NCBI GenBank assembly: GCA_028686425.1 | Contig: JAQUBZ010000010.1 | Location: forward strand, 1 to 39,484 | DNA length: 39,484 bases | Reading direction: 5' to 3' | Origin: Bacteroidales bacterium | Lineage (GTDB): Bacteria; Bacteroidota; Bacteroidia; Bacteroidales; UBA932 | Part shown: in pieces, positions 1-7,448 of the stretch | How positions within the stretch are numbered: the stretch's first letter is position 1 | Layout: each line of letters opens with the position of its first letter | The notes under the pieces: model-generated | What the model was told of the DNA's origin: nothing | Databases searched by the model: none | The model's input: the letters and a program-made list of their open reading frames with translations, nothing else | Program-made: the position numbers and the translations under genes

Positions 1-2
1 AT

Positions 3-2096
3 ACCGACGGCAACTATTATTGGACAGTGAAGATTGGTGCAGCAGACCCTGTATGGATGCTCGATAAGGATGGCAACAAGATACGCACCACCGGAGACAA
101 CGGAAAAGATGCCGTTTCACCTCAGGTACGTATCAACTCCGCAACCAATATGTGGGAGATAAGCGTTGACGGAGGTGTTTCATGGGTCAGCACAGGTGTT
201 GCCGCGACAGGTGCCACAGGAGCGGCAGGCGTTTCTCCTCAGGTGCGAATCAACTCTGCTACAAATACATGGGAGATAAGTATCGACGGAGGTGTTTCGT
301 GGACAGGTACAGGCGTTGCAGCGACAGGTGCCACAGGAGCGGCAGGAAAGGATGGAAAAGATGGTTCTTCACCTGTCGTCTCAGTGAAACTTTTCACAGA
401 CGGCAACTATTATTGGACCATCAACGGCGAATGGCTGATTGTCGATGGAAACTTCGTACCTGCAACAGGTCCTCAGGGTCAGCGCGGAGCGACAGGTCCT
501 AAAGGAGATGCCGTATTCGCAGCAAACGGCATCAATAATACCAATGCCGATTATGTAGGATTTACCCTTGCCAACGGCACTAAGATTCAGTTACCCAGAT
601 ACAAGCCGTTCAAGATTGGATTGGATGCCGGCAATGATGCCATTACCCTGTCGGCAGTCGATACGACACTCTCTCTGAAGCTGCCGAGCGGGTTTGTGGA
701 AAGCGACTACAGTTCGATAATGGCAAGAATGATAACAAAAAATACTGAAGATTCAGACATCAAGACCAAGGCAGGTGTCGGACCGGCTTGGGAAGTGACT
801 GTCAACAAGCCTACTTTTACAGCAGCCGGTGTATGCAAAGATGATGCAGCCGTGAACATCAAGCCGATAATTGGTCGGCTTGCAGTCGGCGACAACTCCA
901 TGCTTGAAGTGAGCATCATAGATGCCGACGGAGGCAGTATCACCGCATCCAGAGTGATAACGGCAGGAGAGATAGCAACTTTCAATTCTTCCACTCATAC
1001 CGTAAACGTAATTACGAGGGGAAGCCTGACATCCGCTCTGGTGAACGATGCCGTAAACACAGGCAATACACTTATAATCAACGGATTACTGTCGGGAGAA
1101 TATACAGGAAATGATATAGGTACTTCTGATAATATTACCAGAGATTGGAACGCTTTGAGGAGTTACATACGGGGACGGTCCGCAAATATTGACCTGACAC
1201 TGAATAACGTAGCGAATGTTATAACTCACGCCCTATCTAACTGCCCGAATCTGGCATCGGTATCGGTGCCGAATGCTGTGTCTATCGAAAAGTGGGCTTT
1301 TGAGAATTGTACACAGTTAATCACTGTTGATTTGCCGAATGCTGTGTCTGTCGGAAAGGCTGCTTTTTATAAGTGTGGTCAATTGGCCACTGTTTCGTTG
1401 CCGAAAGCTGTATATATTAAACAGTATTCTTTTAGTGAGTGTTCACAGTTAGCTACTATCTCACTGCCGAATGTTACGTCTGTCGGAATGAGTGCTTTCT
1501 ATAGTTGTACAAAATTAGCCACTGTTTCACTGCCGAATGTTACGTCTATCGAAGATTGTGTTTTCTGTTATTGTTCAAATTTAAAAAATGCTGATTTGCC
1601 GAATGCTACGTCTGTCAAGTATTCCGCTTTTGAGAATTGTACACAGTTAACCACTATTTCATTGCCGAAGGTTACGTCTGTCGGAAATATGGCTTTTAAG
1701 AATTGCACTGCTTTAACCACTATTGATTTACCGAAGGTTACGTCTGTCGGGAATTGGGCTTTCTATGGTTGTACACATTTAACCACTATTGATTTGCCGA
1801 ACGTTGTATCTGTCAATAGTTTGGCTTTTGAGGAATGTACACAGTTAACCACTGTTTCGCTTCCGAAGGTTACGTCTGTCGGAAATATGGCTTTTCAGAA
1901 TTGCTCTGCTTTGACAACGCTCAAACTGGCAGCAGCCGGTGCAATTGATTCATTTGGAGACGATGTATTTTTAGGTGTCACTACCGGTAGTTGTGATTTA
2001 TATATCGGTGCAGCTGAAATTGCAACAGCGGCAGATCTGCCGAATAAAAAGTGGCGCGTCCGTACTTGGAAATCCATCTCACAATATAATCTGTAA
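3..2096 (+). CDS. Surface protein with DUF4988/PL29-type and collagen-like N-terminus and BspA-like LRR domain (5'-truncated)
   Basis: The frame is open to the left edge, so the gene starts outside the window. The GTG at 27 is an internal valine codon inside a TDGNYYWT motif that recurs near base 400, and is not a start. Visible order: GNYYWT...W segments of the DUF4988/PL29-lyase N-terminal type; two 39-residue repeats ending in GATGAAG collagen-like Gly-X-Y text; a linker GPQGQRGATGPKGD; a beta-rich domain of roughly 170 residues; then ten 22-residue leucine-rich repeats of the BspA/LRR_5 type with consensus LPxVTSVGxxAFxxCxxLTT, each with a cysteine at the same column. It ends in a short capping segment, KKWRVRTWKSISQYNL. 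Such proteins are normally exported adhesins or binding proteins, but the signal peptide lies outside the window, so location is inferred. A double-glycine peptide gene follows 68 bases downstream on the same strand and may be cotranscribed. The DUF4988 name is from family recall. Confidence 0.85.
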   Translation, partial: TDGNYYWTVKIGAADPVWMLDKDGNKIRTTGDNGKDAVSPQVRINSATNMWEISVDGGVSWVSTGVAATGATGAAGVSPQVRINSATNTWEISIDGGVSWTGTGVAATGATGAAGKDGKDGSSPVVSVKLFTDGNYYWTINGEWLIVDGNFVPATGPQGQRGATGPKGDAVFAANGINNTNADYVGFTLANGTKIQLPRYKPFKIGLDAGNDAITLSAVDTTLSLKLPSGFVESDYSSIMARMITKNTEDSDIKTKAGVGPAWEVTVNKPTFTAAGVCKDDAAVNIKPIIGRLAVGDNSMLEVSIIDADGGSITASRVITAGEIATFNSSTHTVNVITRGSLTSALVNDAVNTGNTLIINGLLSGEYTGNDIGTSDNITRDWNALRSYIRGRSANIDLTLNNVANVITHALSNCPNLASVSVPNAVSIEKWAFENCTQLITVDLPNAVSVGKAAFYKCGQLATVSLPKAVYIKQYSFSECSQLATISLPNVTSVGMSAFYSCTKLATVSLPNVTSIEDCVFCYCSNLKNADLPNATSVKYSAFENCTQLTTISLPKVTSVGNMAFKNCTALTTIDLPKVTSVGNWAFYGCTHLTTIDLPNVVSVNSLAFEECTQLTTVSLPKVTSVGNMAFQNCSALTTLKLAAAGAIDSFGDDVFLGVTTGSCDLYIGAAEIATAADLPNKKWRVRTWKSISQYNL
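114..347 (+). repeat. Two tandem 117-bp repeats (39 residues each)
   Basis: Copies at 114-230 and 231-347 both encode VSPQVRINSATN...WEIS.DGGVSW...TGVAATGATGAAG. They differ by a few codons only (for example ATG/ACA after the shared AAT). The unit combines a beta-strand module with a short collagen-like run. Degenerate further copies flank it: TDGNYYWT occurs at base 3 and again near base 400. Confidence 0.9.
1266..1925 (+). repeat. Ten 66-bp leucine-rich repeats (BspA type)
   Basis: Ten consecutive units of exactly 22 codons, each starting at LP (VP in the first). Each has an aromatic position before a conserved cysteine and ends in a TTI/TTV beta strand. Units 7 (1662-1727) and 10 (1860-1925) share 33 consecutive identical bases (1665-1697 and 1863-1895), which suggests recent duplication or gene conversion inside the array. 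Confidence 0.9.
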
Positions 2097-2164
2097 CGAA
2101 TAGATTGTCCGAAAATGCTTCGATGGTATAGCATAAACAACAATAGTCTATAATTCAAATAATT

Positions 2165-2320
2165 ATGACAAAACTCAAAGACGGTAAAACGCATCTTGCC
2201 GATGACGAATTGGTCAACGTTACAGGTGGTGACGAGTATGATGATACCTGCAATAGCTATCGTACTTATGAAGCATGTATGGAATCCGGTTCAGCTTCCT
2301 TTTGCCGTTGGGAGGTTTAA
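2165..2320 (+). CDS. Double-glycine leader peptide, putative natural-product or bacteriocin precursor (paralogue 1)
   Basis: A 51-residue reading frame. The leader is MTKLKDGKTHLADDELVNVTGG, where the DDELVNVTGG part is the typical Bacteroidales GG-type leader ending at a double glycine (residues 21-22). The 29-residue core has cysteines at 29, 38 and 47 in the pattern C-N-S-Y-x5-C-x8-C-x-W-E. The same pattern and a very similar leader occur in the peptide at 8790-8975, which is the main support that this short frame is real. No peptidase-type exporter or modification enzyme is nearby. Function is inferred: bacteroidetocin-like bacteriocin, signal or other secreted cysteine peptide. There is no obvious promoter of its own in the 68-base gap, so it is probably cotranscribed with the LRR gene. 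Oddity: after the TAA the same frame continues with KGKCIV and stops at 2351-2353, matching the length and fourth cysteine of the paralogue. Confidence 0.8.
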   Translation: MTKLKDGKTHLADDELVNVTGGDEYDDTCNSYRTYEACMESGSASFCRWEV

Positions 2321-2374
2321 AAAGGTAAGTGCATAGTATCAGGATTTCATTAGATTGAATTTCAAATGTAATCA

Positions 2375-2408
2375 AAAAGCGCCCGATAGTTTATTATCAG
2401 GCGCTTTT
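2375..2408. terminator. Bidirectional intrinsic terminator
   Basis: The stem AAAAGCGCC / GGCGCTTTT closes a loop that can form an extra GATA/TATC pairing. A-rich and T-rich arms give a U-tract on either strand. It lies between the converging peptide gene (2165-2320, plus) and the TonB receptor (ends at 2427, minus). Confidence 0.85.
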
Positions 2409-2426
2409 GTTGTATAGGGTTTATTA

Positions 2427-4646
2427 TCAGAACATCAGGTTGACTTTCACGAAGAAGTTTCTTCCCGGTTCGATGCTGATGCTTCCGCGGTTGGTGGAGA
2501 GGTGATTGGTGTATGCGGTATCGAAGATGTTCTCCACACCTGCAAAGCCCTGTATAGAGCATGTGCGGCTGAGGACGAATCGCTTGGTATAAAGGGCGAA
2601 GTCGAGGCGGACGTATCCGTCGGTGGCGGTTTCTCCCTGTGCTATCTTGTCTTGTCCGGCTGCAGCAATCAGGTTCAGTTCCATACTTCCTGCCTTATCA
2701 AAGGTGTATCTTGCTCCGAAACGCCCGGTAAGAGGTGGAATCAGCGGCAGGTCGGTATTTGACACGATGTCACGGCCGCGAGTGTAATATCCTGATAATG
2801 ACAGTACCAGGTCTGAGATAATATTGTACTCCGCCTTGATATCGGCTCCGTAGAGAAGGGCTTCGCTTACATTTGAATTTATTAATGCGTCAAGAGTCTC
2901 TTTTGAACTGTCTGCAGTCAGCTGATAGATGAATTTGCCTGGATCTTCAACAATCATGTTGTTGATTTTGTTCGTGAATATAGAAGTTTGGAGAGTAAAT
3001 TTGTTTCCCCATACGCGTACTCCGGCATCAACTCCGAGCCCGTCTTCGGGTTTCAGATTCTGATTGCCGAGACGTACGTAGTTGCCGAGGTCTATATATT
3101 TGAAGCGCTCTTCGAGTGACGGTGCTCTGAAAGAGCGTGATGCATTCAGCACCACATCTGCATTCTTGGTAAATTTATAGAGCAATCCGAGATTGGCACT
3201 CCACGATATATCGAAAGTGTTTCCGGCTGGAAATGTAATACGCTGACTTGCAGGTGGTTCGGCAATTGTGCCATTCATGTTGATGTAATCTACATCGTGT
3301 CCCTCTTCGTTATTCATCCATATTCCGTCAATGCGGCCGCCGAGTGTAACGATGAAACGGTTATCAAGGAAACGTGCTTCGTCCTGCATGTATATGCCGC
3401 CTGTAGTAGAGGATGAAGTAGGAATAGGAGTTTCTCCTCTTTCGATGTTGTTGGTCTTGATGATGGTTCCATCCGGTTTTTGTATATTCACAGTGACAAA
3501 CTTCTTCCTGTCGGTAACCAGATTTCTTCTGAAAAAGTCTGCTCCCGCGATGAAGGTATTATTGTCGGATAGATTGAAAACGGTCTGAAGTTGAGCGCTG
3601 TGGGTTTTGTGTATGGAGTTTGGAGAGAGTAGGGTAGGTGTGGTGAGCTGAATGTTTCCGTTTGGCATCACTTTACGTGTTACGGTGTTGGGATGAACTT
3701 CGACATCACGATTGTTGTCTTGGTAGAAATAACTGATTTTCAGAGATGTAAACTTATCCGTAAGGTTCTTGATCTCATAACTTGCATCGACAAGCATTCT
3801 ACCGATCTGTTTGTATGTTGCGTCTGCCGGACCTGGGAATGAAGAGCCTCCGGGGATTCCCACATTGTAGGACCTATTGTTCTGAAAATTAAGTTTAAAG
3901 AGGTGATTCGCAAGTGGTTTGAAGCCGAACTTTGCAGCGATGTTGCCGGTGGTGAACTGGCTGTTCGGAATCTGACCTTCAGGAGTACGGATGTTCCCGG
4001 CCTTTGAGTAAGTTCCGTTTACGCGCAGATACCATTTTGAGGAGCCTGTCCCAAGTGCAAGATTGTTAGAGAAGTAGTTGTTGACAGAGGAGTATCCCGT
4101 ATTGAATTCTCCTGAAAAATAAGGTCTGTCGGCAAATCTGCCCTCCTTGGTAATGATGTTGATGATGCCGCCCATGGCACCTGTGCCGTATAGTGAAGAT
4201 TGTGCACCTTTTATCACTTCGATACGTTCTACGTCATTTACATCTATCATACTCAGGGATGCTGTCAGGTCGGTGGCTGTTTCGACCCTGTCTCCGTCTA
4301 TGAGGGTGATGAGGCGGCTTTCGCCAAATCCCCTTACGTTTACATTGGTGGACCATACTCCGTCACCGCCGAATGCGATTCCGGGTTCTGTGGCAAGTAC
4401 GTTTGAGACTGTCAGGGCCGAATGTTTCCTAAAATTCAGTACAGGGGCAATCACGACAGAAGCGGGTGTTTCAATAACTTTTTTATTAACACGCAAACTT
4501 GTTATAGTACTCTCTTTAAGGGAGCGGATAGTGTCAGCTGCTGCTTTTGGCTCGGAATTGGTGCGGCCGAAAGAGGTGGTGGCGAAAAGCGAAGCGATTA
4601 CTGCAATTGCAAATAATCTTGAGTAGTGTTTAAATGTATTATTCAT
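2427..4646 (-). CDS. TonB-dependent outer-membrane receptor
   Basis: 739 residues. A Sec signal peptide (MNNTFKHYSRLFAIAVIASL...TTSFG) is followed by a plug domain at about residues 55-165, with SNVLATEPGI, VNVRGFGES, LIDGDRV, VERIEVIKGAQSSLYGTGAMGGIINIITK. The rest is a roughly 570-residue barrel ending in FFVKVNLMF with a terminal Phe. It is a short CirA/BtuB-style receptor: it lacks the N-terminal carboxypeptidase-regulatory domain of SusC proteins, and no SusD partner is present. It should bind and import a small ligand (metal chelate, cofactor or similar) using TonB energy. The TM1266-type gene immediately upstream overlaps it by 8 bases, so the two form one operon, divergent from an ABC importer at 5050-7359. 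Together these could carry one ligand across both membranes. The ligand cannot be read from the sequence. Confidence 0.9.
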   Translation of the reverse strand: MNNTFKHYSRLFAIAVIASLFATTSFGRTNSEPKAAADTIRSLKESTITSLRVNKKVIETPASVVIAPVLNFRKHSALTVSNVLATEPGIAFGGDGVWSTNVNVRGFGESRLITLIDGDRVETATDLTASLSMIDVNDVERIEVIKGAQSSLYGTGAMGGIINIITKEGRFADRPYFSGEFNTGYSSVNNYFSNNLALGTGSSKWYLRVNGTYSKAGNIRTPEGQIPNSQFTTGNIAAKFGFKPLANHLFKLNFQNNRSYNVGIPGGSSFPGPADATYKQIGRMLVDASYEIKNLTDKFTSLKISYFYQDNNRDVEVHPNTVTRKVMPNGNIQLTTPTLLSPNSIHKTHSAQLQTVFNLSDNNTFIAGADFFRRNLVTDRKKFVTVNIQKPDGTIIKTNNIERGETPIPTSSSTTGGIYMQDEARFLDNRFIVTLGGRIDGIWMNNEEGHDVDYINMNGTIAEPPASQRITFPAGNTFDISWSANLGLLYKFTKNADVVLNASRSFRAPSLEERFKYIDLGNYVRLGNQNLKPEDGLGVDAGVRVWGNKFTLQTSIFTNKINNMIVEDPGKFIYQLTADSSKETLDALINSNVSEALLYGADIKAEYNIISDLVLSLSGYYTRGRDIVSNTDLPLIPPLTGRFGARYTFDKAGSMELNLIAAAGQDKIAQGETATDGYVRLDFALYTKRFVLSRTCSIQGFAGVENIFDTAYTNHLSTNRGSISIEPGRNFFVKVNLMF

Positions 4647-4893
4647 TTTCTTTGTTCTTTAGAAGGACTGATTTTACCTGAATGCCGGATATACGCCCGA
4701 GTTGACCCGTAAGGGAACCAATTTCATCAGTAGTACCTTCAAGAACAAGCGAAATGATGCTTAGAGTGTTGTTTCTCGGCAAACCTTGTCTGCCTATGAT
4801 AATTTGAGAGTGACGGGAGATGACTTCGTTCATAATCTGAACGTTCTCTTTGTTCTCCACTTCGATTAAGACTGTTCCAATTCTCTTTTCCAT
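4639..4893 (-). CDS. TM1266-type small regulator (iron-only hydrogenase system putative regulator family)
   Basis: 84 residues, MEKRIGTVLIEVENKENV...VKSVLLKNKENE. The pattern RIGTVLIEVENKE, then a SQIIIGRQGLP-type segment and a LTGQLGRISGIQVKS-type helix-strand, matches my recollection of the TM1266/TIGR03959 family. That family has a small ACT/NikR-C-like fold and is often found beside hydrogenase maturation genes. No hydEFG or hydrogenase gene is in this window. The gene is the first of a two-gene operon with the TonB receptor (8-base overlap), so it may sense a metal or cofactor and tune the receptor. The regulatory role is a family label and has not been shown here. Confidence 0.75.
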   Translation of the reverse strand: MEKRIGTVLIEVENKENVQIMNEVISRHSQIIIGRQGLPRNNTLSIISLVLEGTTDEIGSLTGQLGRISGIQVKSVLLKNKENE

Positions 4894-4917
4894 CAGAATA
4901 CTTTCGGATTAGATTGT

Positions 4918-4976
4918 TATTGTTTGTTCCCCGCAGGACCTCGGTTTCAGATATTTCCTGACACCTCAGTTAAAAG
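4918..4976 (-). promoter_or_regulatory. Possible structured 5' leader of the TM1266-TonB operon
   Basis: Reading the minus strand from a TATCTTTG -7 element (5003 down to 4996), the untranslated leader of roughly 95 bases is unusually rich in short complementary words. TCAG can pair with CTGA around AAATAT, and CAGGA can alternatively pair with TCCTG; GAGGTGTCAGGA and CCGAGGTCCTGCGGGG lie close together. The mutually exclusive pairings would suit a regulatory leader. It matches no riboswitch consensus I can recall. Confidence 0.3.
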
Positions 4977-4995
4977 CGGTACTTTATTATCGGTG

Positions 4996-5003
4996 CAAAG
5001 ATA
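4996..5003 (-). promoter_or_regulatory. Bacteroidota -7 element (TATCTTTG) for the TM1266-TonB operon
   Basis: The minus strand reads TATCTTTGCACC, an exact TAnnTTTG. No TTTG is found at the expected 19-base spacing upstream. It faces the divergent importer genes. Confidence 0.45.
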
Positions 5004-5033
5004 TTGTTTTTTCGGATACTTTATATAATTTTA
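5003..5033 (+). promoter_or_regulatory. Weak candidate promoter for the ABC importer operon
   Basis: ATTG (5003-5006), 19 bases, then TAATTTTA (5026-5033). The spacing is right but both boxes deviate from TTTG / TAnnTTTG. The start codon follows 16 bases later. Confidence 0.3.
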
Positions 5034-5049
5034 TGGAAAATTATTTGAG

Positions 5050-6018
5050 ATGAACCGTATCATTATTTCCATATTGCTATTTATACTGTGCGCTTGTGGC
5101 GGACCATCGGGCAGAACCGGCTCCGCGGATGTCGCACAAACTATTCATATTGCTACCCTGAAAGGACCGTCAGCCATGGGGATGATTAAGATGATTGACA
5201 GTCTCTCTTATGCGCCATCTGATAATGATATTTCCATCAAGATATATACCGAGCCGATGCTTGTTCGCAAAGCCATGTTGGATGGAACGGCCGATTTTGC
5301 AGCACTTCCGATGAATATGGCAGCCGTGCTTTATAACAAGGGGCTTGATTACTCTTTAGCTGCCGTACCTGTAAGCGGGTCCCTATATCTTGCAGGAAGC
5401 GATACATCCATAACGAGATGGGAGGATCTCCGCGGACGAAAGGTCCATATTATGGCTAAAGGAATGACTCCTGATGCAATATTCAGGTATCTCCTCGTTC
5501 AAAACGGACTTACCCCTGACGAAGACGTGATACTCGACTATAACTTCCCCACCCACACCGACATGGCAAGTGCTCTCGCTTCGGGACGTGCCACTCTCGG
5601 AGTTATTTCGGAGCCGTATATCAGTATGGTCATGACTAAAAACAGTCTGGTGCATCCGATTATCGACTTAAACCGTGAATGGGCTAAAATACATGGATAT
5701 AATATCACAGAGACGGCTTTTTTAGTAAAAACCGAATTAATTGAAAGTCAGTCTGAACGTGTACAAGCCGTACTTGACGGTTATGCCGCTTCGATTTCGT
5801 GGGTCAATCACAATCAGGACAGCGCTGCGGCCCTGATGGTGAAGTTTCAGATAATTTCGGATACCTCTGCTGCCCGCATATCCATCCCGCAGTCACATTT
5901 AATTTTCAGACGTGCAAGAGATCATAAAGACGAGATAAATGCTTATCTTCGCACTTTATTTGAGATGTCACCAGGATTAATCGGGGGAAAATTACCGGAT
6001 GAAGCGTTTTATCAATAA
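5050..6018 (+). CDS. ABC importer substrate-binding lipoprotein, NMT1/SsuA-like
   Basis: 322 residues. The signal MNRIIISILLFILCAC has a lipobox L-C-A-C with the lipidated cysteine at 16. The mature part has the NMT1/THI5-SsuA type II periplasmic-binding fold signature: an early strand TIHIATLKGPSAMGMIKM, then EPMLVRKAMLDGTADFAALPMNMAAVLYNKG, DLRGRKVHIMAKGMTPDAIFRYLL and SGRATLGVISEPY. The family carries sulfonates, taurine, thiamine precursors and related small anions or aromatics. The ligand here is unresolved. It overlaps the permease gene by 20 bases and heads a three-gene operon. It is divergent from the TonB receptor operon, so a shared ligand is a reasonable inference. Confidence 0.85.
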   Translation: MNRIIISILLFILCACGGPSGRTGSADVAQTIHIATLKGPSAMGMIKMIDSLSYAPSDNDISIKIYTEPMLVRKAMLDGTADFAALPMNMAAVLYNKGLDYSLAAVPVSGSLYLAGSDTSITRWEDLRGRKVHIMAKGMTPDAIFRYLLVQNGLTPDEDVILDYNFPTHTDMASALASGRATLGVISEPYISMVMTKNSLVHPIIDLNREWAKIHGYNITETAFLVKTELIESQSERVQAVLDGYAASISWVNHNQDSAAALMVKFQIISDTSAARISIPQSHLIFRRARDHKDEINAYLRTLFEMSPGLIGGKLPDEAFYQ

Positions 6019-6757
6019 ACAAACAGGATATGGAGCACTTTCTGTGCTTCTGATGATAGCTCTGTGGAAAATGGCTTCTATTCACTATGGTTCGGATTTT
6101 ATCCTTCCAAGTCCTGAAAAGACACTCGCGACCACTTTCAGGCTGCTTGGTGACGTGGCATTTCTCTCAGTGGCGGGGAGCACTGTACTGCGCGGACTTG
6201 CCGGTTTTGCCATAGCGATGGTGCTTGGTATAGGATTAGGGATTCCTGCGGGCATGAGTCAGGGTTTCAGAGCTTTTATGACCCCGTTTTTGGTAGTAAT
6301 CCGCTCAATTCCGGTGGTAGCATTTATTTTGATTGCCCTGATTTGGTTTTCTTCAGATGATGTGCCTGTTTTTATCGCTCTTCTGACCATGTTTCCACTT
6401 ATATGTACCAATGTTATAGAGGGTATTAAAAATGTTGACCACAATCTGATAGAGATGGCTGAATTCTATCATGTCGGACGTGGCAGGATTATCAGAGAAG
6501 TGTATATTCCGGCCATCGCACCTTTTCTGTTCAGTGGGGCTTCAAATGCCATGGGAATAGGGTGGAGGGCCATTATTGTCGGAGAGGTCCTGAGTCAGCC
6601 GCGTTACGGTATCGGCACTGTGATGCATAGCGCGCAGACGTTTCTCAATATTGATGTCCTCATCGCATGGACTCTTATCGCAGTGCTTATAAGTTATATC
6701 TTCGAGCAGATAATCAGAGGATTCGAGCACATTTTGATCAAATGGAGGACAAAGTGA
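5999..6757 (+). CDS. ABC importer inner-membrane permease, SsuC/TauC-like
   Basis: 252 residues with about six hydrophobic helices. Examples are GYGALSVLLMIALWKMA at the N-terminus, GLAGFAIAMVLGIGLGIPAG, FLVVIRSIPVVAFILIALIWF and VLIAWTLIAVLISYIFEQII. The EAA-type coupling loop lies around EMAEFYHVGRGRIIREVYIP, which is where the ATPase docks. Family BPD_transp_1 permeases of this size pair with NMT1-like binding proteins. The start is inside the binding-protein gene (20-base overlap), and its stop TGA shares a base with the ATPase start, indicating translational coupling. Confidence 0.9.
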   Translation: MKRFINKQTGYGALSVLLMIALWKMASIHYGSDFILPSPEKTLATTFRLLGDVAFLSVAGSTVLRGLAGFAIAMVLGIGLGIPAGMSQGFRAFMTPFLVVIRSIPVVAFILIALIWFSSDDVPVFIALLTMFPLICTNVIEGIKNVDHNLIEMAEFYHVGRGRIIREVYIPAIAPFLFSGASNAMGIGWRAIIVGEVLSQPRYGIGTVMHSAQTFLNIDVLIAWTLIAVLISYIFEQIIRGFEHILIKWRTK

Positions 6758-7359
6758 TGAAAAGTGTCGAACATCTATACAAAAGTTATGGCCCTCTGGT
6801 GCTGTTTAAAGACCTCACGATGGCATTTGAAGATGGTCGGATTACAACCATTTTAGGACCATCAGGCTGCGGAAAGACCACTCTTCTGAATATCATCGGA
6901 GGGATTGAAACTCCTGATAGCGGAATACTTACGGGTTTTGACGACTGCCGTTTCTCATATATTTTTCAGGAGCCGCGCCTATTGCCTTGGAAGAGTGTAC
7001 GTGGCAATATCGAATTTGTTGTGAATCGTGCACTGACACCGGCGCAGCGACATGATAAGGTGGAAGAGCTGATGAATCGTGTCGATCTCTCGGCGTTTGC
7101 CGATTATTATCCTTCGCAGTTAAGTGGAGGAATGAGACAGAGAGTCTCCATCGCGCGCTCATTTGCCGTATCCTCTGACGTCATCCTCATGGATGAACCA
7201 TTGAACGGTCTTGATTCGGCACTTAAACGAACCATAATTTCATGGTTCAAACAGCTGTGGAGCTCCGATCCGCGCACCGTAATCTATGTCACGCACGATG
7301 AAGATGAAGCGAGACTGCTTGGAAGCAGCAGAGTTGTAAAGTTGAAATCTTCACTATAA
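6757..7359 (+). CDS. ABC importer ATP-binding protein, SsuB-like
   Basis: 200 residues from the ATG at 6757 (MKSVEHLYKSYG), chosen because it overlaps the permease stop (TGATG) and places the first strand correctly. An ATG at 6742 in frame would add five residues. Walker A GPSGCGKTT, Q-loop FQEPRLLPW, signature LSGGMRQR, Walker B VILMDEP, D-loop and H-loop VTHDEDEA are all intact, so it should hydrolyse ATP to drive import. It is short for SsuB (typically 240-250 residues), lacking a C-terminal extension. Last gene of the importer operon; no clear terminator follows. Confidence 0.9.
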   Translation: MKSVEHLYKSYGPLVLFKDLTMAFEDGRITTILGPSGCGKTTLLNIIGGIETPDSGILTGFDDCRFSYIFQEPRLLPWKSVRGNIEFVVNRALTPAQRHDKVEELMNRVDLSAFADYYPSQLSGGMRQRVSIARSFAVSSDVILMDEPLNGLDSALKRTIISWFKQLWSSDPRTVIYVTHDEDEARLLGSSRVVKLKSSL

Positions 7360-7394
7360 ATCAAAGATAATTAGCTTATTTCAAAATTATTATG

Positions 7395-7425
7395 TAAGTT
7401 TGTGACGGTGTAATCACTATACTTG
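7395..7425 (+). promoter_or_regulatory. Candidate promoter elements before the lipoprotein/peptide genes
   Basis: TAAGTTTG (7395-7402) is an exact -7 match and TATACTTG (7418-7425) a near match. Neither has TTTG at a 19-base distance. One of them probably drives 7449-8975. Confidence 0.35.
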
Positions 7426-7448
7426 CACCTACATATAAATCATCAAAA

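Noticed and set aside
27..29. GTG as the start of the first surface-protein gene
   Set aside because: It is an internal codon in a TDGNYYWT motif that recurs in the same protein; the frame is open to base 3.
1266..1925. CRISPR-like array
   Set aside because: The 66-base periodicity is coding, with 22-codon LRR units and no invariant repeat or variable spacers.
4147..4626. 159-residue plus-strand frame over the TonB receptor
   Set aside because: Antisense to a clear TonB plug domain, no recognisable motif, composition typical of a shadow frame.
4921..5003. TPP or cobalamin riboswitch
   Set aside because: Fragments such as CTGA and GTCAGGA occur, but the conserved cores of either class are absent and the region is too short.
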